Origin: Paracraurococcus ruber
Lineage (GTDB): Bacteria; Pseudomonadota; Alphaproteobacteria; Acetobacterales; Acetobacteraceae
Length of the DNA: 33,948 nucleotides
Direction of reading: 5' to 3'
Assembly: GCF_004353985.1 (NCBI RefSeq)
Contig: NZ_SMOA01000051.1
Coordinates: 1 to 33,948, forward strand
Shown here: one piece after another, positions 15,422-21,887 of the stretch
How positions within the stretch are numbered: the stretch's first letter is position 1
How the letters are laid out: every line of letters begins with the position of its first letter
Notes under the pieces: model-generated
Database searches by the model: none
The model's input: only the letters and a program-made list of their open reading frames with translations
Told to the model about the DNA's origin: nothing
Position numbers and translations under genes: made by a program

Positions 15422-16259
15422 AGGCGACGAGGCGCTGGGTCTGCTCGCCCAGCCCCTCGATGCCGAGGCGCATGGTCTGCCCCGCCTTGAGGAAGACCGG
15501 CGGCTTCATGCCGAGGCCCACGCCGGGCGGCGTGCCGGTGAAGATGACGTCGCCCGGATGCAGGGTGATCATGTGCGAGACATAGGACACGATCGTCTTC
15601 ACCCCGAAGATCATGGTGCGGGTGGAGCCGTTCTGCATCCGCTTCCCGTCGACCTCCAGGAACATGGACAGGTTCTGCGGATCGGGGACCTCGTCCTTCG
15701 TCACCAGCCAGGGGCCGACCGGGCCGAAGGTGTCGCAGCCCTTGCCCTTGTCCCAGGACCCGCCGCGCTCGATCTGCCATTCGCGCTCGGAGACGTCGTT
15801 GCCGGTGGCATAGCCTGCCACATGGTCCAGCGCCTGGTCCTCGGACACGCATTTGGCGCGCATGCCGATGACGATGCAGAGCTCGACCTCCCAGTCGGTC
15901 TTCACGCTGTTCTTCGGGATGATGACGTCGTCATCCGGGCCGCAGAGCGCGCCGAGCGACTTCAGGAAGACGATCGGCTCCTTCGGCACCGGCGCCCCGG
16001 TCTCCGCCGCGTGGTCGGCATAGTTCAGGCCGATGCAGACCAGGTTCTTCATGCCGCTGGTCGGCGGGCCGATGCGGGTGCCGGCCGGCACCGCGGGCAG
16101 CGAGCCGGGATCGAGCGCGGCCAGCTTCTGCAGGCCGGCGGGCGAGAGGACGTCGCCCGCGATGTCCGGCACCACGCCCGAAAGGTCGCGGATGGTGCCC
16201 TGGGCGTCGAGCAGCCCCGGTTTCTCCTGGCCCGGCGGGCCATAGCGCAGCAGCTTCAT
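15411..16259 (-). CDS. FAH-family hydrolase, probable 2,4-diketo-3-deoxy-sugar-acid hydrolase
   Basis: 282-aa cytosolic metal-dependent hydrolase of the fumarylacetoacetate hydrolase fold. It strongly resembles enzymes that split 2,4-diketo-3-deoxy-L-fuconate or -rhamnonate into pyruvate and L-lactate. The short N-terminal domain begins MKLLRYGPPGQEKPGLLD, as in that subgroup. Core motifs: CIGLNYADHAAETG, VKTDWEVELCIVIG (metal-binding Glu residues), GNDVSEREWQIERGG with Asp, KGCDTFGPVGPWLV, and FTGTPPGVGLGMKPP. I start at 16259, which has a GGAGG ribosome site, not at an upstream ATG. The product would be made by the SDR encoded next upstream (16413-17162). The YdhR-like gene overlaps its 3' end by 11 bp. 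The exact sugar is uncertain. Confidence 0.9.
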   Translation of the reverse strand: MKLLRYGPPGQEKPGLLDAQGTIRDLSGVVPDIAGDVLSPAGLQKLAALDPGSLPAVPAGTRIGPPTSGMKNLVCIGLNYADHAAETGAPVPKEPIVFLKSLGALCGPDDDVIIPKNSVKTDWEVELCIVIGMRAKCVSEDQALDHVAGYATGNDVSEREWQIERGGSWDKGKGCDTFGPVGPWLVTKDEVPDPQNLSMFLEVDGKRMQNGSTRTMIFGVKTIVSYVSHMITLHPGDVIFTGTPPGVGLGMKPPVFLKAGQTMRLGIEGLGEQTQRLVAYEG

Positions 16260-16300
16260 GTGGGGTCCTCCAGGAAAGGAAACATCGCCGACGCGGCCGG

Positions 16301-16395
16301 GGTTGGTGTGGCGGCTGGCCACGTCGGCGCAGCCAATGGTCGTGGCGATAGGGAACGGTAGTCTCGCGCCGGCGCGAAGGGTCGGTGTGGCGGCT
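16301..16395. repeat. Two 16-bp direct repeats flanking a 14-bp palindrome
   Basis: The 16-mer GGTTGGTGTGGCGGCT at 16301-16316 recurs at 16380-16395 with one change (15/16). Between them, TCGCGCCGGCGCGA at 16364-16377 is a perfect palindrome. TTGC-N6-GCAA follows at 16398-16411. All lie in the 153-bp gap between the SDR and FAH-hydrolase genes, so they are candidate regulator sites or a terminator-promoter unit for the hydrolase. Confidence 0.6.
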
Positions 16396-16412
16396 TCTTG
16401 CCGGCGCGCAAA

Positions 16413-17162
16413 CTAAAGCGTCCAGCCGCCATCGATGACGATGGCCTGGCCGGTGACGAACTGGCTCTCCGGCGCCGCGAGATAGACGACCAGCGCCGCG
16501 ATCTCCTCGGCCGTCGCCAGGCGGCCCATCGCCTGGCGCGCGACGAAGGCCTGCCGCGCGGCGTCCAGCCCGCCGGCCTGCGCGGCATTGGCGGCGATGC
16601 GGTCGCCGAGGCTCGGCGTATCCACCGTGCCGGGGCAGACGGCGTTGCAGCGGATGCCCTTCGTCACGTAGTCGGTCGCCACCGACTTGGTCAGGCCGAT
16701 CACCGCCGCCTTGGTCGTGCCGTAGAGGAAGCGGTTGGGCGCGCCCTTCACGCTGGAACAGGCGCTGGCCATGTTCACGATGGACCCGCCGCCCTGGCCC
16801 AGCATGCCGGGGATGGCGGCGCGGATGGTCTGCCACATCGCCCGCACATTCAGGCCGAAGGCGAAGTCCCAGTCCTGCTGGGTGCAGGTCTCGATGGTGT
16901 TCTGGTGGACGAAGCCGGCGCAGTTGAACAGCACGTCCAGCGGCCCGGCCGCGGCGATGGCGGCGGCGACCGCGGCATCGTCCAGCGCGTCCAGCGCCCG
17001 GGTCTCGATGCCCTGCGCCGCCAGCCCCTGCAGCTTGTCCGCATCGCGGTCGGTGGCGACGACGCTTCCGCCTTCCGCGGCGAAGGCCAGGGCCGCGGCA
17101 CGGCCGATGCCCTGGCCCGCCGCCGTCACGAAGCACCGCTTGCCCTGCAGCCTGCCGGCCAT
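16413..17162 (-). CDS. SDR dehydrogenase, probable 2-keto-3-deoxy-sugar-acid 4-dehydrogenase
   Basis: 249-aa classical short-chain dehydrogenase, cytosolic and NAD(P)-dependent. Cofactor motif VTAAGQGIGRAAA near residue 12-24; the acidic residue ending strand 2 (VVATDRD) suggests NAD preference. NCAGFVHQNT, catalytic Ser in VNMASACSS (about 135) and Tyr/Lys in FLYGTTKAAV (about 147-151) are intact. It resembles the DHRS6/BDH2-like subgroup that includes 2-keto-3-deoxy-L-fuconate dehydrogenase. The neighbouring downstream hydrolase gene, whose substrate such an enzyme would make, supports this. Gene end to hydrolase start is 153 bp, with repeats that may carry a second promoter. A 3-hydroxybutyrate-type role is the alternative. 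Confidence 0.9.
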   Translation of the reverse strand: MAGRLQGKRCFVTAAGQGIGRAAALAFAAEGGSVVATDRDADKLQGLAAQGIETRALDALDDAAVAAAIAAAGPLDVLFNCAGFVHQNTIETCTQQDWDFAFGLNVRAMWQTIRAAIPGMLGQGGGSIVNMASACSSVKGAPNRFLYGTTKAAVIGLTKSVATDYVTKGIRCNAVCPGTVDTPSLGDRIAANAAQAGGLDAARQAFVARQAMGRLATAEEIAALVVYLAAPESQFVTGQAIVIDGGWTL

Positions 17163-17187
17163 GACCCGTCCCTACCCCGTTGGGCCC

Positions 17188-17211
17188 GCCCCGCCGGCCA
17201 ACCGGCGGGGC
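17188..17211 (-). terminator. Perfect 10-bp GC hairpin between alpha/beta hydrolase and SDR genes
   Basis: GCCCCGCCGG at 17188-17197 pairs exactly with CCGGCGGGGC at 17202-17211, loop CCAA. On the minus strand it lies downstream of the hydrolase stop (17330) and just ahead of the SDR start (17162). It could terminate the hydrolase transcript or act in the SDR leader. The rest of the 167-bp gap shows no gene. Confidence 0.5.
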
Positions 17212-17329
17212 AGCGCCGCCTTGCTGCGCCTGGCGAGCCGATGCCTGGCCGTGGGCGTTGCCGCCGCGCGACGATCGGCTCGCCTCCGGGCGCCATGATC
17301 ACGGCGGCGCCCGCCGCGTCAACCGGGGG

Positions 17330-18319
17330 TCAGGCCGCGACCGCCGGCGGCAGGGACAGGAAGGCATGCACCGCGTGCCAGTACTGATGCCGGTTCATCC
17401 CGTATTGCAGCGCATGCGCGGCATGCGAGAGCGTGACGAATTGCCGGTCCCCGTTCGGTAGCCGGCCGAAGAAATCCTGCAGGTCGGCCAGGCTGGCGAT
17501 GCCGTCATGCTCGCCGCGGATCAGCAGCACGGGGGATGTCACATCCTCGGGCCGCACCACCGGCAGGTTGGCGGTCATGTCCAGGTAGGTCCCGGTGGGG
17601 ATGCGGTCGCCGAAGACCAGTTCGGCATCGGCCAGCGCCTCGGCCACCGCCATGTCAGAGGTGCCGGGCGCGTCGCGGGTGAAGATGCTGCGGATCATGG
17701 CGCGGTCGCGCAGGCGCGTGGCCTGGGCGCGCCATTCCGGCAGGCGCTTCGCCCGCTCCGCCAGGGTCGGCGAATCCTTGCCCGTATAGGTGAAGGCCGA
17801 GAGCACCAGCCTATCCACCCGTGCCGGTTCCCGCGCTGCGAAGACCGCGGCCCGCAGCGCGCCGGAGCTTTCGCCGGCGAAGTGGAAGCGCGCCGCCCCC
17901 GTCTCCCGCGCCACCACGGGCGCGGCGGCGGCCAGGTCGGCGGCGCCGCTGGCGATGGCGGAATTCGACCCGGTGCGGGAGGAACGGCCGTAATTCTCGT
18001 GGTCCATGGTCCAGACGTCGTAGCCCAGCCGGGCGAAGACGTTCATGAGCGAGTATTCGCCCTTGCCCGGCACCGTCAGGTCGAAGCTGGACCGCGCGGA
18101 GTTGGAGGAGCCATGGACGAGGAAGAGCACGGGCCGCGTCGTCTCCCCGGCGCGGGGGGCGCCAAGCCGCTTGCGGTAGAGGGAGAGGCGGACGGGCCCC
18201 TTCTCCGCCCAGTATTCCGCGCTCCAGACCGGATCCTCGGCCGCGGCGCCCGTGGCGGCCAGGGTGCCGCCGGCGGCCGCGCCGGCCAGCACCCGCCGCC
18301 GCGATGGGGTTCCCCGCAT
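17330..18319 (-). CDS. Tat-exported alpha/beta hydrolase
   Basis: 329-aa serine hydrolase (esterase/lipase-like), probably periplasmic. The N-terminus MRGTPSRRRVLAGAAAGGTL is a twin-arginine signal with cleavage near AAAED. The hydrolase core shows LFLVHGSSNSARS (oxyanion loop), a nucleophile elbow FAGESSGALRAA (GxSxG), the acidic residue in LLIRGEHDGIAS and the His in LSHAAHALQYG. The start at 18319 has a GGAGGGAG ribosome site and puts the twin arginines in place; an upstream ATG would lengthen the leader by seven residues. Substrate unknown. It lies within the sugar-acid region, so an ester or lactone substrate is conceivable, but an exported lactonase would be unusual. Confidence 0.85.
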   Translation of the reverse strand: MRGTPSRRRVLAGAAAGGTLAATGAAAEDPVWSAEYWAEKGPVRLSLYRKRLGAPRAGETTRPVLFLVHGSSNSARSSFDLTVPGKGEYSLMNVFARLGYDVWTMDHENYGRSSRTGSNSAIASGAADLAAAAPVVARETGAARFHFAGESSGALRAAVFAAREPARVDRLVLSAFTYTGKDSPTLAERAKRLPEWRAQATRLRDRAMIRSIFTRDAPGTSDMAVAEALADAELVFGDRIPTGTYLDMTANLPVVRPEDVTSPVLLIRGEHDGIASLADLQDFFGRLPNGDRQFVTLSHAAHALQYGMNRHQYWHAVHAFLSLPPAVAA

Positions 18320-18392
18320 GCCGCTCCCTCCGATGGTCACGGGGGCAGCCTATCGTCCCACGGGCCCGCGGGGAACGGCGACGACATCGCGG

Positions 18393-18431
18393 CGCCCCGG
18401 GCAGGGCGCGGCGCGCCGAAGGCCCGGGGCG
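18393..18431 (-). terminator. 10-bp inverted repeat after small secreted gene
   Basis: CGCCCCGGGC at 18393-18402 pairs exactly with GCCCGGGGCG at 18422-18431. The 19-nt spacer is itself GC-rich. It starts 12 bp beyond the stop (18443) of the small secreted protein on the minus strand and precedes the alpha/beta hydrolase start by about 75 bp. Confidence 0.5.
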
Positions 18432-18442
18432 TCAGTCCCGGG

Positions 18443-18694
18443 TCAGCGGCGGCCGAGCTCCGCCTGGGCGAAACGGCGGGCCACCGGCACCGGCTGGGCG
18501 GCCGCCACCGGGGCGGGCTTCGCCTGATCCTGCGCCGCCTGCGGGCGGGGCGGCGCCGGCATGAAGGCCCGCTGGTTCTGCTGCATGGTGCGGGCCGCAA
18601 GATCCTCCGTCGCGGATTGCGCCCAGGCGGAGGCGGGGATCGGGGCCGCGGCGAGGCCGAGCAGCAAGGCTGCGGCAAGCGAGATGCGCGACAT
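18443..18694 (-). CDS. Small secreted Pro/Ala/Gln-rich protein (unknown)
   Basis: 83-aa protein with a Sec signal peptide (MSRISLAAALLLGLAAAPIP, cut near AWAQS). The mature part of about 55 residues begins ATEDLAARTMQQNQRAFMP and continues as a Pro/Ala/Gln-rich, probably disordered segment, ending in VARRFAQAELGRR. I do not recognise a family. The ATG at 18694 is well spaced from GAGG; another ATG two codons upstream is too close to that site. It stands between the IlvD/EDD dehydratase and the alpha/beta hydrolase, both on the same strand, each separated by hairpins. It is probably a periplasmic or envelope protein. Confidence 0.65.
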   Translation of the reverse strand: MSRISLAAALLLGLAAAPIPASAWAQSATEDLAARTMQQNQRAFMPAPPRPQAAQDQAKPAPVAAAQPVPVARRFAQAELGRR

Positions 18695-18848
18695 GGACAT
18701 CAACCTCAAGGGAAAGGGCGGCCGAATAGCCACCTTGCTTGAGGCTCCATTTGGGGATGCGCGTCCGCGATGCCAATCCGCCAGGCGGAGGACCGGCATT
18801 CATCCGGCTGATGGAGCCCCAACCCCGGGGCGATGGCAGCGGCGGCCC

Positions 18849-18878
18849 GCGCGCCGGGCCGTTGATGGCCCGGCGCGC
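18849..18878 (-). terminator. 12-bp perfect hairpin downstream of IlvD/EDD dehydratase
   Basis: GCGCGCCGGGCC at 18849-18860 pairs exactly with GGCCCGGCGCGC at 18867-18878 around the loop GTTGAT. It follows the dehydratase stop (18921) on the minus strand after a short tandem repeat. This is one of the strongest stems in the window, and no U-tract follows. Confidence 0.6.
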
Positions 18879-18880
18879 CA

Positions 18881-18928
18881 TGCCCCGGTCAAGGCCTGCC
18901 CCGGTCAGGGCCTGCCCCGGTCAGTGGT
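18881..18928. repeat. Three tandem 16-bp repeats at the 3' end of the dehydratase gene
   Basis: Units start at 18881, 18897 and 18913, each with TGCCCCGGTCA. The first two agree at 15 of 16 bases; the third matches for the first 12 and then enters the gene. The TCA within the third unit is the stop codon of the IlvD/EDD gene (minus strand). The repeat therefore begins at the stop and extends downstream, consistent with slippage expansion. Confidence 0.85.
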
Positions 18929-20711
18929 TGTGCCGGCTCTCCCCGCGCGTCTCGAGGATGTTGAGATAGGCGGTCGCCGGTTCCAGGCAGCCGCCGGTGC
19001 CCAGCTGCCCGACCATGCTGCGCTGGATCTCCTCCCAGGGCGTCTTGTGGACCAGCCTGGGCGGCTGCCAGGCGGCGCGGCGGGCGGCGAGTTCCGCTTC
19101 CGGGATCAGCACATCCACCTTGCGCGTGTTCAGGTCGATGCGGATCGGGTCGCCCGAGCGCAGCAGGGCGAGGCCGCCGCCCACCGCGGCTTCCGGCGAG
19201 ACGTTGAGGATGGAGGGGCTGCCGGAGGTGCCGCTCTGCCGCCCGTCGCCCATGGTGGGCAGCGTGTCCACGCCCGCCTTGATCAGCGCGGCGGGGGGCT
19301 GCATGTTCACCACCTCGGCGCTGCCGGGATAGCCGACCGGGCCGCAATTGCGGATCACCAGCACGGTGCGCTCATCGATCTCCAGCGAGGGATCGTCCAG
19401 CCGGTCGTGGTAGTCCTCAGGCCCCTCGAAGACGACCACTTTCCCCTCGAACACGCCCGGCGGCTCGCTCAGGAAGCGGCGCTGGAATTCGGCATCGATG
19501 ACGCTGATCTTCATCACCGCATTGTCGAAGATGTTGCCCGACAGGATGGCGAAGCCGGCGCGCGGCTTCATCGGCGCGGCATAGGCGCGGATCACCTCGC
19601 GGTCCGGCTCCTCCAGCCCCTCCAGGTTGGACGCGTAGCTGCGGCCGGTCACCGTCATGGCGTCGCCATGGATCTTCCCGGCCTGCAGCAGCTCCTTCAT
19701 CACCGCCGGCACGCCGCCGGCCCTGTGGAACGCCTCGCCCAGGAAGCGGCCGGCGGGCTGGCAATCCACCAGCAGCGGGATGTCGTGGCCCAGGCGGTCC
19801 CAATCCTCGATCGCCAGTTCCACGCCCATGTGGCGGGCGATGGCGATGATGTGCGGCGGGCAGTTGGTGGAGGCGCCGATGGCGCTGGCGGCGACGATCG
19901 CATTCTCGAAGGCCTGCCGCGTCAGGATGTCGGAGGGGCGCAGGTTCTCGTGCACCATCTCGACGATGCGCTTGCCGGTGGCATAGGCCATCTGCCCGCG
20001 TTCCCGGTAGGGGCCGGGGATGGCGGCGCAGCCGGGCAGCGACATGCCCAGCGCCTCCGCCAAGCTGTTCATGGACAGCGCCGTGCCCATGGTGTTGCAG
20101 TGGCCGACGCTGGTCGCGCTGGACGCCACCAGCTCCATGAAGCGCTCGTAGTTGATCTCGCCGGCCGCGAGCTGCTTCCGGGCCGCCCAGACGATGGTGC
20201 CGCTGCCGGTGAGCTGGCCACGGAAATGCCCGTCCAGCATCGGCCCGCCGGACAGCACGATGGCCGGGATGTTGACCGTGGCGGCGCCCATCAGCACCGC
20301 CGGCGTGGTCTTGTCGCAGCCCGCGGTCAGCACCACGCCGTCCAGCGGGTAGCCGTGCAGCACCTCCACCAGGCTCAGATAGGCCAGGTTGCGGTCCAGC
20401 GCCGCGGTCGGGCGCTTGCCCGTTTCCTGGATCGGGTGGATGGGAAATTCCAGCGGGATGCCGCCGGCGGCGATGATGCCGTCCCGCACCCGCTTCGCCA
20501 GGTCGATGTGGTGCCGGTTGCAGGGTGCCAGGTCGCTGCCGGTCTGGGCGATGCCGATGATCGGCTTGCCCGACTGCAGCTCCCCCCGCGTCATGCCGAA
20601 ATTCAGGTAGCGCTCGGTGTAGAGCGCCGTCATGCCCGGGTCCTCCGGGTCGTCGAACCAGCGCTGGCTGCGCAGCTTGAAATGCTTCTTGGTCTGGTCG
20701 GAACCGGCCAT
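18921..20711 (-). CDS. IlvD/EDD-family sugar-acid dehydratase (arabinonate/xylonate type)
   Basis: 596-aa cytosolic [2Fe-2S] dehydratase that turns an aldonic acid into a 2-keto-3-deoxy acid. The N-terminus (LRSQRWFDDPEDPGMTALYTERYLNFG) is typical of the pentonate dehydratase subgroup and not of biosynthetic IlvD. Cluster cysteines are at Cys64 (APCNRHH), Cys132 (AGCDKTTP) and Cys205 (GHCNTMGT). Their spacing equals that known for Rhizobium L-arabinonate dehydratase (59/127/200) shifted by five. The catalytic-Ser motif GRQSGTSGSPSI is also kept. The start at 20711 follows an AAGGGAG site. It diverges from the sugar ABC importer across 203 bp, supporting joint control. The substrate could be arabinonate, fuconate, xylonate or a relative. 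Confidence 0.92.
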   Translation of the reverse strand: MAGSDQTKKHFKLRSQRWFDDPEDPGMTALYTERYLNFGMTRGELQSGKPIIGIAQTGSDLAPCNRHHIDLAKRVRDGIIAAGGIPLEFPIHPIQETGKRPTAALDRNLAYLSLVEVLHGYPLDGVVLTAGCDKTTPAVLMGAATVNIPAIVLSGGPMLDGHFRGQLTGSGTIVWAARKQLAAGEINYERFMELVASSATSVGHCNTMGTALSMNSLAEALGMSLPGCAAIPGPYRERGQMAYATGKRIVEMVHENLRPSDILTRQAFENAIVAASAIGASTNCPPHIIAIARHMGVELAIEDWDRLGHDIPLLVDCQPAGRFLGEAFHRAGGVPAVMKELLQAGKIHGDAMTVTGRSYASNLEGLEEPDREVIRAYAAPMKPRAGFAILSGNIFDNAVMKISVIDAEFQRRFLSEPPGVFEGKVVVFEGPEDYHDRLDDPSLEIDERTVLVIRNCGPVGYPGSAEVVNMQPPAALIKAGVDTLPTMGDGRQSGTSGSPSILNVSPEAAVGGGLALLRSGDPIRIDLNTRKVDVLIPEAELAARRAAWQPPRLVHKTPWEEIQRSMVGQLGTGGCLEPATAYLNILETRGESRHNH

Positions 20712-20759
20712 GGGGGCGCTCCCTTCGCTGGGCGGTAGCTGTGTCCCGGCCGGGGCGCT

Positions 20760-20780
20760 TGTCAATCAATGGTACATACC
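20760..20780. promoter_or_regulatory. Candidate operator and -35 box in divergent sugar-gene region
   Basis: GGTACATACC at 20771-20780 has palindromic GGTA/TACC arms, reminiscent of GntR-type (UxuR/ExuR-like) operators. Beside it, TTGACA on the minus strand (20765-20760) is an exact -35 consensus directed at the dehydratase, although no convincing -10 follows. This is the most AT-rich spot in the 203-bp divergent gap, and a regulator here could serve both the dehydratase and the importer. Seen by eye only. Confidence 0.4.
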
Positions 20781-20914
20781 CAGGCCACTTCCTTGTGTTC
20801 GCCGCCGGCGGGGCCGGCGCTTCCCGTGCCGCGTGCGGAACCGGTAGCCTCCACGCGTCAGCCGCGACCGGCCGGGCCACGCAGCCCGCCGGCGCAGGGG
20901 GGAGAGGAACCGGC

Positions 20915-21877
20915 ATGCAGCGTCGCGACATCCACCGGCTGGCGGGACTCGGCGCCCTGGCCGGCCTCGCCGCCCCCGCCCTGCCGCGGGCGCAGGGCAA
21001 GCGCAGCCTGGCCTTCGTGGTGAACGTCTCCGCGGATTTCTGGACCATCGCCCGGCGCGGGATCGAGAAGGCGAATCGCGAGCATCCCGATTTCGAGATG
21101 GAGATGATCATCCCCGCCCAGGCCAGCGCCGCCGAGCAGCGCCGCATCCTGGACGAGCTGCTGGCCCGCAAGGTGGCGGGCGTCGCCATCTCCGCCATCA
21201 ACCCGGCCAGCCAGACCGAGGCGCTGAACCGCGTCGCCGCGCAATCCGTGCTGTTCACGACCGACAGCGACGCGCCGGCCAGCAACCGGATGGTCTATAT
21301 CGGCACGGACAACGTGGCCGCCGGCCGCCGCGCGGGCGCGCAGATGAAGCAGGCCATGCCAGGCGGCGGCCGGGCCATGCTCTTCGTCGGCACCATGGAT
21401 GCCGACAATGCCCGCGAACGCGTCCAGGGCATCCGGGAAGCGCTGCAGGGCGGCAACATCGAGATCGTCGACATCCGCACGGATGAGAGCGACTTCGCCC
21501 GCGCCCGCCGCAATGCCGAGGATGCGCTGGCGCGCGAGCGCAACCTCGGCATGATGGTCGGCCTCTGGGCCTACAACACCCCGCAGATCTACCAGGCGGT
21601 GCGGGAGGCCGGGCGGCAGGGCCAAGTGAAGGTGGTGGGCTTCGACGAGGATGCGCTGACGCTGCGCGGCGTCGCCGACGGCACCATCCATTCCACCGTC
21701 GTGCAGCAGCCCTACGAGTTCGGCTACCAGTCCATGAAGGGGCTGGTGCGGGTGCTGGGCGGCGACCGCGGCTGGATCCCCGGCAGCAAGCAGGTGATCG
21801 TCGACACCAAGGTCATCGACCGGACCAATGTGGGGGAGTTCCAGTCCTACATGCGCCAGGTGCTGCGCAGCGGCTGA
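20915..21877 (+). CDS. Sugar ABC transporter, periplasmic substrate-binding protein
   Basis: 320-aa binding protein of the RbsB/XylF-like (type I, CUT2) class, which captures a monosaccharide in the periplasm. The leader MQRRDIHRLAGLGALAGLA resembles a Tat signal, cut near PRAQG. The core shows LAFVVNVSADFWTIARRGIEKA, ILDELLARKVAGVAISAINP, FTTDSDAPASNRMVYIGTDN, VGTMDADNARERVQGI and VVGFDEDALTLRGVADGTI. A strong GGGGGGAGAGG ribosome site precedes the ATG at 20915. It is the first gene of the importer operon, and the ATPase gene follows within 10 bp. The sugar is not readable from the sequence; the linked dehydratase suggests a pentose or 6-deoxyhexose. Confidence 0.92.
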   Translation: MQRRDIHRLAGLGALAGLAAPALPRAQGKRSLAFVVNVSADFWTIARRGIEKANREHPDFEMEMIIPAQASAAEQRRILDELLARKVAGVAISAINPASQTEALNRVAAQSVLFTTDSDAPASNRMVYIGTDNVAAGRRAGAQMKQAMPGGGRAMLFVGTMDADNARERVQGIREALQGGNIEIVDIRTDESDFARARRNAEDALARERNLGMMVGLWAYNTPQIYQAVREAGRQGQVKVVGFDEDALTLRGVADGTIHSTVVQQPYEFGYQSMKGLVRVLGGDRGWIPGSKQVIVDTKVIDRTNVGEFQSYMRQVLRSG

Positions 21878-21887
21878 GGCGCCGCCC

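Noticed and set aside
18881-18928. Possible CRISPR array
   Set aside because: Three contiguous 16-bp units have no spacers and no cas genes nearby; it is a simple tandem repeat.
18921-20711. Biosynthetic dihydroxy-acid dehydratase IlvD
   Set aside because: The N-terminus, cysteine spacing and neighbouring importer fit the pentonate-dehydratase subgroup instead.
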